Positions 1-8,114 of a stretch of 64,000 bases of DNA are shown in pieces. Both the position numbers and the translations under genes were made by a program. The stretch's first letter is position 1. Each line of letters opens with the position of its first letter. The DNA is from Thalassobaculum litoreum DSM 18839 (GTDB lineage: Bacteria; Pseudomonadota; Alphaproteobacteria; Thalassobaculales; Thalassobaculaceae): NCBI RefSeq assembly GCF_900102465.1, contig NZ_FNBW01000017.1:1-64000 (forward strand). The letters run 5' to 3'. The notes beneath the pieces are model-generated. The model worked only from the letters and a program-made list of their open reading frames with translations. It was not told the origin of the DNA and ran no database searches.

Positions 1-1241
1 CCGCTCGTGGTGTCCTCACCCGACGGGACCGTATCGTCGCCGCCGGAGACAGTGTCCTCGACGGTTGGGGGCGGGGTCGGGTCGGGGGCGGTGCCGGACA
101 GCGGGCTGGTGGCGGTCTCGTCGACCACGTCGTCGGTGCTGCTGCCGCGGGTGGTCGCGGTCGGCTGGGTGTCCTGGGTCGGGCCGGCGGTCGAGCCGGT
201 CGTTCCCGACGTGCCGGGCTGAGCGGTGGTGTCCTGTCCGGTGTCCGTGCCGGTGCGGGTCTGGACGCCCGTGCCGGCGCCGACCTGCGTGCCGTCGGAT
301 GTCGCGTCCGTGCGGCCGATCCGGCCGTCGCCGGTCGAGCCGGATTGGCCGGCGCCGCTGTCCGCGTCGCGGCCGCCTCCGTCGCGCCCGGCGCTTCGGG
401 TGTCGCGGCTGTCCTGATCCGAAGACGCAGCGGACCGTTGCGCCGCGCCGGGCAGAGGCGCACCCTCGCCAGGGCCCAGATCGTCGCCCGCCATGCCGCC
501 GACGGCACCGCCATCGTCTCCGGCGGTGACCGATCCGTCCGAGCGGCCGGATGCCGCCGCTCCGGCCGAGGCGTCGTTTGGCGCGCCGCCGGTATCGGCC
601 TCGGATGCGCCGGCCTGCTGGGCCGCCGCTCCGCCGGAGGCCGGGTCGTCGCCATCCGCCTGGGAGCCCGCTCCATCGCCGCCGCCCGGCCGGCCCGCGG
701 AGGTCGCCGCCAGATCCCCGGCCCCGACCGTCCCGGAGGCCACGCCGCCGGTATCGCCCGGCCCGGATGTTCCGGACCCAATGGCCTGCCCACCGGTCTC
801 TGCCGAACCCTCGCCGGCGGTTGACCGGTCGTTGCCGCCGATCCGCCCCTCGCCCCGGTCGCTCTCCGTACGCTCGGAGGCTTCGCGGCCGCCACGGTTC
901 TGGGCGGCACCGCCCTGAGCCTGGGCCTCGCCGGTCTCGCCCTGACGTTCGGACTCGCTGCCCTGCCCCGTCCGGCGCGCCTCGGCCTCGCGGATGCTCA
1001 CATCCTCGTTCTGGACGGTGCGCTGGTCGGACTGTTCGACCGTGGAGGTGTCGGGATTTCGCTGGGAGCCGAGATGGACATTGCCGTCGGCCGACCGCGG
1101 ATCGTCGCCCTGGCCGGAGGTATCGGCGGACTCACCTTCGGGGGCGCCGGGCCGCTCCGAGCGCTGCGGAGTCTCGGTCGCACCGCCTTCCGCGATGCCG
1201 GTATCCGCCTCGGCATCCAAGTCCTGTCGATTGTCGGCCAT
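1..1241 (-). CDS. N-terminal part of a large acidic, low-complexity protein (runs off the left edge)
   Basis: An open frame starts at ATG 1241 (MADNRQDLDAEADTG) and stays open for 413 codons to the window edge, with no stop. A G-rich Shine-Dalgarno-like stretch lies just upstream. The translation is almost wholly Gly, Ser, Thr, Asp, Glu, Ala, Gln, Pro and Arg. I found no Cys, Lys, Phe, Trp or Tyr and only one His. There is no signal peptide or membrane segment, so the visible part should be intrinsically disordered. Runs of DTGQDTT / GTSGTTGST type occur near the edge. This composition is typical of N-terminal linkers of very large secreted repeat proteins (type I-secreted adhesins, cadherin or VCBS-repeat proteins), but no such repeat is visible here, so that identity is inference. 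Confidence 0.75.
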   Translation of the reverse strand, partial: MADNRQDLDAEADTGIAEGGATETPQRSERPGAPEGESADTSGQGDDPRSADGNVHLGSQRNPDTSTVEQSDQRTVQNEDVSIREAEARRTGQGSESERQGETGEAQAQGGAAQNRGGREASERTESDRGEGRIGGNDRSTAGEGSAETGGQAIGSGTSGPGDTGGVASGTVGAGDLAATSAGRPGGGDGAGSQADGDDPASGGAAAQQAGASEADTGGAPNDASAGAAASGRSDGSVTAGDDGGAVGGMAGDDLGPGEGAPLPGAAQRSAASSDQDSRDTRSAGRDGGGRDADSGAGQSGSTGDGRIGRTDATSDGTQVGAGTGVQTRTGTDTGQDTTAQPGTSGTTGSTAGPTQDTQPTATTRGSSTDDVVDETATSPLSGTAPDPTPPPTVEDTVSGGDDTVPSGEDTTS

Positions 1242-1267
1242 GCAACGTCCCCCCTATCCCTGAGAGG

Positions 1268-1295
1268 ACTATAGTACATTTTAGATCAAATACAA
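1268..1295 (-). promoter_or_regulatory. Likely sigma70-type promoter of the acidic giant-protein gene
   Basis: Read on the minus strand there is a -35-like TTGTAT and a -10-like TATAGT separated by 16 nt, in an unusually AT-rich patch for this genome. The predicted start site is about 20 nt upstream of the ATG at 1241. Confidence 0.45.
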
Positions 1296-1435
1296 TCTAT
1301 TTACCCGGGCGACCGTGATTTCCCGCATTGCGGAAAGCGGAACCACGGTCCGTCGAAAGTATTCGGCCATAAAGATATGCAAACGACCGTATTGACCCCT
1401 GAAACCGCCCCGTCGGCTGCCTCGGGGCTCAACTG

Positions 1436-1463
1436 AAAACGGCCCCGCCCCCAGGCGGAACCG
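1436..1463 (-). terminator. Rho-independent terminator after ompW
   Basis: On the minus strand CGGTTCCGCC and GGCGGGGCCG form a 10-bp stem (two G-U pairs) around a short TGGG loop, followed directly by TTTT. It lies 25 nt past the ompW stop codon. Confidence 0.75.
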
Positions 1464-1488
1464 GGACGGAGCCGCGAAAAGGCCGGAC

Positions 1489-2151
1489 TCAGAAGCGGTA
1501 GCCGACGCCCACACCGAAGACCCACGGATCGAGATCGGCATCGACCTCCACCGGGCCGGCCCCCAGATCGGCGGTCACCTTGGTGTCGAGGAACACCTTC
1601 TTGACGTCGACGTTCAGCGACCACGGGCCGGAGATCGCGTAGTCGAAACCGGCCTGCAGGGCGTAGCCGATGCCGTTGTCGTAGGAGATCGACTGCGCCG
1701 CACCGGACTTCTCGTTGTAGAAGAAGGTGTAGTTCAGGCCGGCGCCGATATAGGGGCTGAAGCGCTCCTTCGGCATGAAGTGGTACTGCACCGTCAGGGT
1801 CGGCGGCAGCAGCCAGACCGAGCCGAGGTCCACATCCGGGTTCTTCCAGTCGAGATCGTGCTTGGTCGTCGCCGCGATCAGTTCGACGGCGATGTTGTCG
1901 GTGATGAAATAGGAGAAATCGACTTCCGGCGCGTAGTCGTTGCTCAGCTCGCCCCCGCCGGTGGCGATGTCGTTGGTGGAGGTGCTTTCGTCCGGCACCA
2001 TGGCGATGCCGCGGGCGCGGATCACGAAATCGCCCGCCGATTTGGGCTTGTACTCGACGGTCTGCGCCTGGGCCGCGCCGCCGATCGCCGTGAGGGCGCC
2101 CACTATCGCCGCGGTGGCTGCCATGACCGTCAGTTTCCCGGAGATACTCAT
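1489..2151 (-). CDS. ompW: OmpW-family outer membrane beta-barrel protein
   Basis: The 220-residue product has a cleavable signal peptide (about residues 1-29, ending AQA). An OmpW-type eight-stranded barrel follows: alternating strands, the DFSYFITDNIAVELIAAT block and the PYIGAGLNYTFFY block typical of the family, and a C-terminal Phe (GVGVGYRF) as required for BAM-dependent insertion. OmpW proteins form narrow hydrophobic channels in the outer membrane. The gene appears to be a single transcription unit, with a terminator downstream and an FNR-type box 66 nt upstream of the start. The start is ATG 2151 with AGGAAAG upstream. The family assignment is firm; the ligand is unknown. Confidence 0.9.
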   Translation of the reverse strand: MSISGKLTVMAATAAIVGALTAIGGAAQAQTVEYKPKSAGDFVIRARGIAMVPDESTSTNDIATGGGELSNDYAPEVDFSYFITDNIAVELIAATTKHDLDWKNPDVDLGSVWLLPPTLTVQYHFMPKERFSPYIGAGLNYTFFYNEKSGAAQSISYDNGIGYALQAGFDYAISGPWSLNVDVKKVFLDTKVTADLGAGPVEVDADLDPWVFGVGVGYRF

Positions 2152-2216
2152 GGATCCGTTCTTTCCTGGTGAGGTGGTCGATACGGGCTACTTGCGCCCG
2201 TCCGATCCCTCCGGCT

Positions 2217-2230
2217 TTGACCCAGATCAA
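2217..2230 (-). promoter_or_regulatory. FNR/FixK-type binding site upstream of ompW
   Basis: On the minus strand the sequence reads TTGATCTGGGTCAA. It matches the TTGAT-N4-ATCAA anaerobox of FNR, FixK, FnrL and Anr regulators with one mismatch in the right half. Its centre lies about 72 nt from the ompW ATG, so a class II site at -41.5 would place the transcription start near 2182. Oxygen-linked control of ompW is known in enterobacteria; here it is inference from the site. Confidence 0.65.
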
Positions 2231-2341
2231 CACCGCACCCGCGAAGCCCCACATTTTTCGGGGCCGGAGCAGGAGAATCCGGAAGTGCTGGAAAATGCGG
2301 ATGCGTTGAGCGCCAGCCGCTTACTCCCCCTTCTCCCCTCT

Positions 2342-2455
2342 CGTCTTCCCGGCCACGCGCCGGGATCGAGAATGGGAGCGACTGGATCGGTCGAGATACC
2401 CATGAGATGCGCCTGCAAGCGTCGCCCTCGGTCCCGGCGCGAGGCCGGGAAGACG
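2342..2455. repeat. 114-bp intergenic element with palindromic ends, copy 1
   Basis: Begins CGTCTTCCCGGCC and ends with its inverse GGCCGGGAAGACG. The right arm (from about 2416) is the reverse complement of the left arm of the copies at 20222 and 20405, so this copy is inserted in the opposite orientation. All three copies are exactly 114 bp. It lies in the 421-bp gap (2152-2572) upstream of ompW, which otherwise holds the FNR-type box and a short GC repeat. Confidence 0.8.
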
Positions 2456-2502
2456 GTGTAGAAGAAGGAGCGGCGATCGCGAGAGCAGGCGATAGGCCCG
2501 GT

Positions 2503-2558
2503 GACGGCGGACTTGATGACGGCGGGCTAGGCGATGGCGGGCTAGGAGGCGGCGGGCG
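2503..2558. repeat. Short imperfect tandem repeat, GGCGGGCTAGGCGAT type
   Basis: Three to four degenerate copies of a roughly 15-bp GC-rich unit lie just downstream of the small membrane-protein gene. No function is evident; simple-sequence expansion is the likely explanation. Confidence 0.5.
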
Positions 2559-2572
2559 CGGCCGAGCCGGGG

Positions 2573-3106
2573 CTAGTATTGGACCGTGAAGATCCGCGTC
2601 ACGGCGATGGTGACGAGTTCCAGGTACAGGATCATCGCTGCCAGCATGCCGTAGCGCTGGACGTCACTCATGCCCTTGGACTTGCGGCGCCGCGCGGCGG
2701 TGGCGAAGCTCGACCACTTCGCGGTGACGAAGGCGATCTTCTGGTGCTCCGCCGACTGCCACCACTGCAGACTGAGGATGATCAGCACGGTGAGAATGCT
2801 GCACAGCCAGATGATCACCAGCAGATACTGGGAGAGCTGCGGATCGCTCCACTTGGTGACCACGCCGTAGCCGGTGACGGCGATGGCGCCGGCGCTGAAG
2901 TACAGCAGCGAGCGCCACATCTGCTCCTTGGCGAAGCGAATGTTGTCCGAGGCGTCGCGATAGATCGCGATGAACTCCGCATGTGTCAGGTCGTCGAGCG
3001 CGCTCGGATCGTTGTCGACAGGGTTAAAGGGATCGTCCTCCACCTCCTCCTCGGCGCGATGCGGAGACGGGGACCCTCCCGGCTTCGGGCGCAGGTCTCG
3101 AGCCAT
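2573..3106 (-). CDS. Hypothetical membrane protein with three predicted transmembrane segments
   Basis: The 177-residue product starts at ATG 3106 behind a good GGAGGAT ribosome site. The first 60 residues are polar and acidic (EEEVEDDPFNPVDNDP). Hydrophobic segments lie at about residues 67-85 (LLYFSAGAIAVTGYGVV), 92-112 (LLVIIWLCSILTVLIILSL) and 150-172 (MLAAMILYLELVTIAVTRI). A basic loop RRRKSKG lies between the second and third. I do not recognise the family. It sits downstream of cobO on the same strand, with a 90-bp gap and its own ribosome site, so it may be co-transcribed or independent. Nothing in it points to cobalamin metabolism. Confidence 0.75.
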   Translation of the reverse strand: MARDLRPKPGGSPSPHRAEEEVEDDPFNPVDNDPSALDDLTHAEFIAIYRDASDNIRFAKEQMWRSLLYFSAGAIAVTGYGVVTKWSDPQLSQYLLVIIWLCSILTVLIILSLQWWQSAEHQKIAFVTAKWSSFATAARRRKSKGMSDVQRYGMLAAMILYLELVTIAVTRIFTVQY

Positions 3107-3196
3107 CGGATATCCTCCAGCCAGACGTCAGGCGAACCAGCCAGCGGAAAGTCTGCGCTCAAGGCCCCGAAGTTGCAAACCCGGGCGGTGACGCTC

Positions 3197-3832
3197 TCAG
3201 TAATCGAACCCGGAGGCAGCCTTTATGCCGGCATCGAAGGGATGCTTCACCTTGGTCATCTCGGTGACCAGATCGGCCGACTCGATCAGCGCCGCCGGCG
3301 CGTCGCGGCCGGTGACGATCACGGTGGTGCGCGGATGCCGGCCGGCCAGGGCCTCCACCACGTCGGCCACCTCCAGGTACTCGTAGCGCAGGGCGATGCT
3401 CAGCTCGTCCAGCACCACCAGGTCATATTCGCCGCCGGTGAACATCTCCTGGGCCGCGTCCCACGCCGCCTTGGCGGCCCGGATATCCTGGTCGCGGTCC
3501 TGGGTGTCCCAGGTGAAACCGTCGCCCATGCGCTTGAAGGTCAGCAGGTCGGGGAAGCGCTTGAAGAACTCGTTCTCGCCGGTCTTCCAGGTGCCCTTGA
3601 TGAACTGCACCACGCCCACGGACCGGCCCCAGCCGAGCGCGCGGATGATGGTGCCGAAGGCGGCGGTCGACTTGCCCTTGCCGTCGCCGGTGTGGACGGC
3701 GAGCAGGCCGCGCTCGGATTTCTGCTTCATCTTCATGCGGGCGCGATGCTCGGCCTGCACCCGCTTCATCTCGGCGCGGTGGGCCTCGGCGCGATGGGTC
3801 TCGGCGCGGGCGGAATCCTCTGTCTCGGTCAT
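3197..3832 (-). CDS. cobO: Cob(I)yrinic acid a,c-diamide adenosyltransferase (CobO/BtuR type)
   Basis: This cytosolic enzyme transfers the 5'-deoxyadenosyl group of ATP to Co(I) corrinoids. The 211-residue product has the P-loop GDGKGKSTAAFG near residue 49, the RALGWG and VVQFIKG blocks, and the VVLDELSIALRY segment that identifies the CobO/CobA/BtuR fold. An extra charged N-terminus of about 40 residues is helix-forming (MTETEDSARAETHRAEAHR). The ATG at 3832 is preferred because the longer upstream reading overlaps cobD in another frame. It is the last gene of the B12 operon, 14 nt after cobD. Confidence 0.95.
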   Translation of the reverse strand: MTETEDSARAETHRAEAHRAEMKRVQAEHRARMKMKQKSERGLLAVHTGDGKGKSTAAFGTIIRALGWGRSVGVVQFIKGTWKTGENEFFKRFPDLLTFKRMGDGFTWDTQDRDQDIRAAKAAWDAAQEMFTGGEYDLVVLDELSIALRYEYLEVADVVEALAGRHPRTTVIVTGRDAPAALIESADLVTEMTKVKHPFDAGIKAASGFDY

Positions 3833-3846
3833 GGTATCCTTCCTGG

Positions 3847-4800
3847 TCAGTCGGAGATGAGCGCGACGGTCAGGGCTGTCGCGATCAGGGCGACCCAGAC
3901 CCGGCGGGCGAGTTGCAGCGCGCGGGACAGGTCGGAGGTATCGGCATCCTCGCGGCCGGAGCCGAACCAGGCGCCATCCACCTGCTCGGCGCCGTAACGG
4001 CGCGGACCGCCGAGCCGGATGCCCAGCGCCCCGGCCATGGCGGCTTCCGGCCATCCGGCATTGGGCGACAGGTGCCGGCGGGCATCGCGGCGGGCGGTGG
4101 ACCAGGCCTCACCTGCCCGTCCTTCCCGCGTCGCGGCCAGGGCCAGCAGCGCGGCGGTGAGGCGAGCCGGGATCCAGTTTGCCAGATCGTCAAGCCGGGC
4201 CGCCGCCCAGCCGAAGGCCTGATAGCGCGCGTTGCGATGGCCGATCAGGCTGTCGGCGGTGTTGATCGCCTTATAGGCCACCAGTCCCGGGAGCCCGGCG
4301 ACCGCGAACCAGAACACGGGAGCCACGAACCCGTCGGACAGGTTCTCCGCCAGGCTCTCGATGGCGGCGCGGGCGACGGCGGGGCGGTCGAGCGACGCCG
4401 TCTCGCGCCCGACGATCCGGCCGACGGCCGAGCGGGCCGCTGTCAGATCTTCCGGGCCGTCCATCGCCTCGGCGACGACCCCCACCTGGTCGAGCAGATC
4501 GCGTCCGGCCAACAGGGTGGAGGCGAGCGCGATCAGCAGCAGCGTGCCCATCGGCCCGTCGAGCAGCCGCGCCAACCCCACGCCCAGGGCGGTCCAGCCG
4601 CCGACATAGACGACCAGACTCACGACCCCCAGCGTCCGGCGGCGGCTGTCGGCATCCTCCGGCCGGTTCAGTCGGGTCTCCAGCGCCACGAGGCTGCGGG
4701 CCATGAGCGTGACCGGATGCGGGACGCGGGCGTAGAGCGACCGGGGATCGCCGGTCACCGCGTCCAGCGCCATGGCACCTGCGATCACGACCGCGCTCAC
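3847..4800 (-). CDS. cobD: Adenosylcobinamide-phosphate synthase (CobD/CbiB)
   Basis: This integral membrane enzyme attaches the aminopropanol arm to adenosylcobyric acid. The 317-residue product shows family blocks near the N-terminus ([14 protein letters not shown]), the central [17 protein letters not shown] block, and [15 protein letters not shown] with several hydrophobic helices. A GTG start at 4800 is chosen because it overlaps the cobQ stop as GTGA, which implies translational coupling, and gives a hydrophobic [15 protein letters not shown]-terminus as in homologues. It lies between cobQ and cobO in the riboswitch-led operon. Confidence 0.92.
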   Translation of the reverse strand: MSAVVIAGAMALDAVTGDPRSLYARVPHPVTLMARSLVALETRLNRPEDADSRRRTLGVVSLVVYVGGWTALGVGLARLLDGPMGTLLLIALASTLLAGRDLLDQVGVVAEAMDGPEDLTAARSAVGRIVGRETASLDRPAVARAAIESLAENLSDGFVAPVFWFAVAGLPGLVAYKAINTADSLIGHRNARYQAFGWAAARLDDLANWIPARLTAALLALAATREGRAGEAWSTARRDARRHLSPNAGWPEAAMAGALGIRLGGPRRYGAEQVDGAWFGSGREDADTSDLSRALQLARRVWVALIATALTVALISD

Positions 4801-6269
4801 CGGGCGGCCTCCAGCAGGGCATCCACGTCCAGATGTGCCTCCAGCGCGATGGCCAGGGCATCCAGGGCCGTGTCCACCTGCTCGGCGAACACCAGGCCCG
4901 GGGTGCCGGACAGACCGGCGAACTGCAGATACCTGGCTCGGAACGCATCGTCGCCGAGCATGCCGTGCAGATAGGTGCCGACAACCAGGCCGTCGGAGGA
5001 CAGGATACCGATGGTCTCGCCGGCACGCTCCAGGAAGGCGCGGGCCAGCCCCGGCCCGGTCGTGCGCCCGGCATGGATCTCGTAGCCGGTGGCCTCCGCG
5101 TCCAGGAGGGCGCTGCGGCACACCGCGTTGCGCACGGTCTTGGCCGGTTCGATGACGGTCTCGACGTCGAGCAGGCCGAGCCCCGCCTCCTCGCCCGCCG
5201 GCCCCTCGATGCCGTCCGGGTCGCGCACCCAGGTCCCGAGCATTTGGTAGCCGCCGCACAGGCCGAGCACCCGGCCGCCCCGGCGCACATGGGCGCGGAT
5301 GTCGATGTCCCAGCCCTGGGCCTTCAGAAACCGCAGGTCCGACAGGGTCGACTTGGTACCCGGCAGCACCACGAGGGCGGCATCGCCCGGCAAGGGGGTG
5401 CCCGGCGGGCAGAACCGCACGTCGAAGGCCGGATCGGCCCGCAGCGGATCGAGGTCGTCGAAGTTGGCGATGCGGGAAAACATCGGCACGGCGACGACGA
5501 TGCGGCCGTCCTCCCCGGCCCGCCCCTGCTCCAGTACCACCGCGTCCTCGGCCGGCAGCGCCTTGATCTGCGGCAGGAAGGGCACGACGCCGAAGCTGCG
5601 CCAGCCGGTGCGCTCGGCGATCATGGCGAGCCCGTCGTCGAACAGACGCGGGTCGCCGCGGAACAGGTTGACGATGAAGCCGGCCACCATCTCCCGATCG
5701 GCGGAATCCAGCACCGCCTGGGTCCCCACCAGGGCGGCGATCACCCCGCCCCGGTTGATGTCGCCCACCAGCACCACCGGCGTTCGGGTCGGCACGGCGA
5801 AGCCCATATTGGCAATGTCGCCATGGCGCAGATTGGCCTCGGCCGCACTGCCGGCCCCTTCCACCACGACGATATCGGCCTGGGCCTTCAGGTGCTCGAA
5901 GCTCTCGATAACCGGGGCCAGCAGCGATCCGCGCGTGCTCCAGTACTGCCGCGCCTCCGCGACCTCCAGCGCCCGGCCGCGCAGGACGACCTGGGAGCCG
6001 GTGTCGCTGTTCGGCTTCAGCAGGACCGGGTTCATGTGGACACTCGGCGCGACACCGCAGGCCAGGGCCTGGAGCCACTGGGCCCGGCCGATCTCGCCGC
6101 CGCCACCTTCCGCGTCGTCGGCCACGGCGGCGTTGTTGGACATGTTCTGCGGCTTGAACGGCCGCACGGTCAGTCCGCGCCGCACGAACGCGCGGCACAG
6201 CCCGGCGGTCAGCACCGACTTGCCGACATCGGAGCCCGTCCCCTGGAGCATCAGCGCCCGGCCGGTCAT
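4797..6269 (-). CDS. cobQ: Cobyric acid synthase (glutamine-hydrolysing amidotransferase)
   Basis: CobQ amidates side chains b, d, e and g of adenosylcobyrinic acid a,c-diamide using glutamine and ATP. The 490-residue product has the N-terminal dethiobiotin-synthetase-like ATP site ([15 protein letters not shown], residues 6-20) and the [12 protein letters not shown] block. The C-terminal class I glutaminase domain carries its nucleophile in [12 protein letters not shown] (about residue 340) and a catalytic His in GTYLHGML. Its length matches the family. It starts 10 nt downstream of btuC and its stop codon overlaps the cobD start. Confidence 0.96.
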   Translation of the reverse strand: MTGRALMLQGTGSDVGKSVLTAGLCRAFVRRGLTVRPFKPQNMSNNAAVADDAEGGGGEIGRAQWLQALACGVAPSVHMNPVLLKPNSDTGSQVVLRGRALEVAEARQYWSTRGSLLAPVIESFEHLKAQADIVVVEGAGSAAEANLRHGDIANMGFAVPTRTPVVLVGDINRGGVIAALVGTQAVLDSADREMVAGFIVNLFRGDPRLFDDGLAMIAERTGWRSFGVVPFLPQIKALPAEDAVVLEQGRAGEDGRIVVAVPMFSRIANFDDLDPLRADPAFDVRFCPPGTPLPGDAALVVLPGTKSTLSDLRFLKAQGWDIDIRAHVRRGGRVLGLCGGYQMLGTWVRDPDGIEGPAGEEAGLGLLDVETVIEPAKTVRNAVCRSALLDAEATGYEIHAGRTTGPGLARAFLERAGETIGILSSDGLVVGTYLHGMLGDDAFRARYLQFAGLSGTPGLVFAEQVDTALDALAIALEAHLDVDALLEAAR

Positions 6270-6279
6270 CGCCCCCGCC

Positions 6280-7287
6280 TCATCGCGACGCCATCCAGGA
6301 GCGCTGGACGATCCAGATGAAGACCGGCGCGCCGATCAGGGCGGTGACCACGCCGAGCTGGAGCCGCTCGCCGCCGGTCGGGATCCGGGTGAGCAGGTCG
6401 GCCAGGGTGATCAGCACAGCGCCGCCCAGCGCGCTCGCCACCAATACCCGTCCAGGCCGGTAGCCGACGAAGGGCCGGACCATATGCGGGACCACCAGTC
6501 CGACGAAACCGACGGCGCCGCACACCGCGACCATGGCGCCGACCGAGGCCGACACACCGAGCACCACCCGCCAGCGCAGACGGCCGACATCGATGCCGAG
6601 CGACCGGGTCGTCTCCTCGCCCAGGCTCAGCGCGTCGAGGCCGCGCCCGATGGTCGCCATGGCGGCCCAGCCGAGCAGCACGAAGGGCGCGGCGATGGCG
6701 AGGTCGGTGGTGGTGCGGTTCTCCAGCGAGCCGAGCAGCCACAGGATCATGTCGCGCAGGGTGATCGGATCGGGCGCGAGGTTGAAGGCGAGCGAGGTCA
6801 GCGCCGTCGCCAGGCTGGAGATGCCGATGCCGGTCAGGATCAGCACCAGCAGGCTGTCGTTGCGGGCCGCCACGGCAAACAGCAGCACCGTCGCCACCGC
6901 CGCTCCCGCGATGGCCGCCAGCGGCACCATCAGCACCGAGATCGCGGCAAGGCCGAAGCCGATCGCCACCACCGCGCCGAACCCAGCGGCCGCCGTCACG
7001 CCGATCACCCCCGGATCGGCCAGCGGATTGCGCAGCAGACCCTGGAGTGCGGCCCCGGAGAAACCGAGCACCGCCCCCAGCAATATGCCGAGGGCCACGC
7101 GGGGCAGGCGCAGCTCGAAGACGATGATCCGCTCCACCTCTCCGCCGCCGCCGAGCAGGGCCGACAGCACGTCGGCGGGCGACAGCGGCGCAGCGCCGAT
7201 GCACAGGGACACCAGGGCCGCCGCGAGCAGCACCACGGCCAGCACGGGCAGCAGGACCCGGTCGCCGATCTCCACCGCCCCGCTCAT
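6280..7287 (-). CDS. btuC: FecCD/BtuC-family ABC transporter permease, probably for cobalamin
   Basis: The 335-residue inner-membrane protein has about ten hydrophobic helices and the FecCD family signature ([22 protein letters not shown], in part, near residue 75), plus the ATPase-contact region near [11 protein letters not shown]. The family imports cobalamin, haem or ferric siderophores. Cobalamin is inferred from the flanking riboswitch, btuB, btuF and cobQ. Its ATG overlaps the btuF stop by 4 nt. No ATP-binding subunit (BtuD) lies in this operon, so the ATPase must be encoded elsewhere or shared with another system. Confidence 0.9.
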   Translation of the reverse strand: MSGAVEIGDRVLLPVLAVVLLAAALVSLCIGAAPLSPADVLSALLGGGGEVERIIVFELRLPRVALGILLGAVLGFSGAALQGLLRNPLADPGVIGVTAAAGFGAVVAIGFGLAAISVLMVPLAAIAGAAVATVLLFAVAARNDSLLVLILTGIGISSLATALTSLAFNLAPDPITLRDMILWLLGSLENRTTTDLAIAAPFVLLGWAAMATIGRGLDALSLGEETTRSLGIDVGRLRWRVVLGVSASVGAMVAVCGAVGFVGLVVPHMVRPFVGYRPGRVLVASALGGAVLITLADLLTRIPTGGERLQLGVVTALIGAPVFIWIVQRSWMASR

Positions 7288-8111
7288 CGCGTACCGTCCA
7301 GGGTCGCGCGGATGTATTCGGCCGCATCGACGGAGAACAGGCCGCTGCAGGACAGGAACCTTCCGGGCACCGGCACCGTGCGCACGGCCCCCATCATCCG
7401 GGCCAGACGCGGATGGCGCGCCGGCGACCAGGAGGAGCGGGACACGTCGGCGTCGTCGAAGAAGCTGCCGATGAAGACGTCCGGCGGGTTCATCAGGAGT
7501 TCCTCCAGCGAGACCGTGCGCCAGCCGCGATAGCCCAGCTCGGCGGCCATGTTCTCCAGCCCGGCGAGCCGGATCATGCCGTCCACATCGGTGCCGGCCC
7601 CGCCGGTGGTGCCGCTGGGCGTCAGGTAGAGTGCGCGCAGGTTCAGCCGTGGTCTGGCCTCCAGGGCGGCGATGCGGGCGCGCTGGTCGGCGATCAGTCC
7701 GGAGGCCTCGTCCGCGCGACCCAACGCCGACGCCACCTTGGTCAGGTTGCCGAAGATGGTCTCGGTGTCGTGACCGTAGAGGATGTTGACCGTGTCGACG
7801 CCGACGCGTTCAAGCATCGAGACCAGCCGCTGGTTGCCGCCCCAGAACCGCACCACCAGATCCGGCCCGGCATGCAGGATGGCCTCGGCCACCGGCTCGA
7901 CCACAGGCACGTCGGCGGCCCGCTCCCGGTGATAGGAGAAGGCCTGGCGGGCGCGGGGCGACACGCCATGGATCTGCCCCCGGTCGGCCAGCGCCAGCAC
8001 ATACTGGTCGGCGCAGTAGTCAATGGACACCACGGCGGGGGTGGATGGCGCCGCGGCGGCCGGGCCCGCCCAGAGCAGGCCGGCGACCAACGCGAGCACC
8101 ATCCGCCTCAT
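7284..8111 (-). CDS. btuF: Periplasmic cobalamin-binding protein of the ABC importer (BtuF-like)
   Basis: The 275-residue product starts with a Sec signal peptide (MRRMVLALVAGLLWAGPAAAA). It has the BtuF/FepB-type periplasmic-binding fold: PAVVSIDYCADQYVLALADR at the mature N-terminus, the VEPVAEAILHAGPDLVVRF block, and a long backbone helix around VASALGRADEASGLIADQ. It would deliver corrinoid from the TonB receptor to the permease. It begins 3 nt after btuB and overlaps btuC by 4 nt. Substrate assignment rests on the operon context. Confidence 0.9.
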   Translation of the reverse strand: MRRMVLALVAGLLWAGPAAAAPSTPAVVSIDYCADQYVLALADRGQIHGVSPRARQAFSYHRERAADVPVVEPVAEAILHAGPDLVVRFWGGNQRLVSMLERVGVDTVNILYGHDTETIFGNLTKVASALGRADEASGLIADQRARIAALEARPRLNLRALYLTPSGTTGGAGTDVDGMIRLAGLENMAAELGYRGWRTVSLEELLMNPPDVFIGSFFDDADVSRSSWSPARHPRLARMMGAVRTVPVPGRFLSCSGLFSVDAAEYIRATLDGTR

Positions 8112-8114
8112 GGC

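Noticed and set aside
6280-8111. Siderophore or haem importer instead of B12
   Set aside because: The family alone cannot decide, but the cobalamin riboswitch, btuB and cob genes in the same operon make B12 far more likely.
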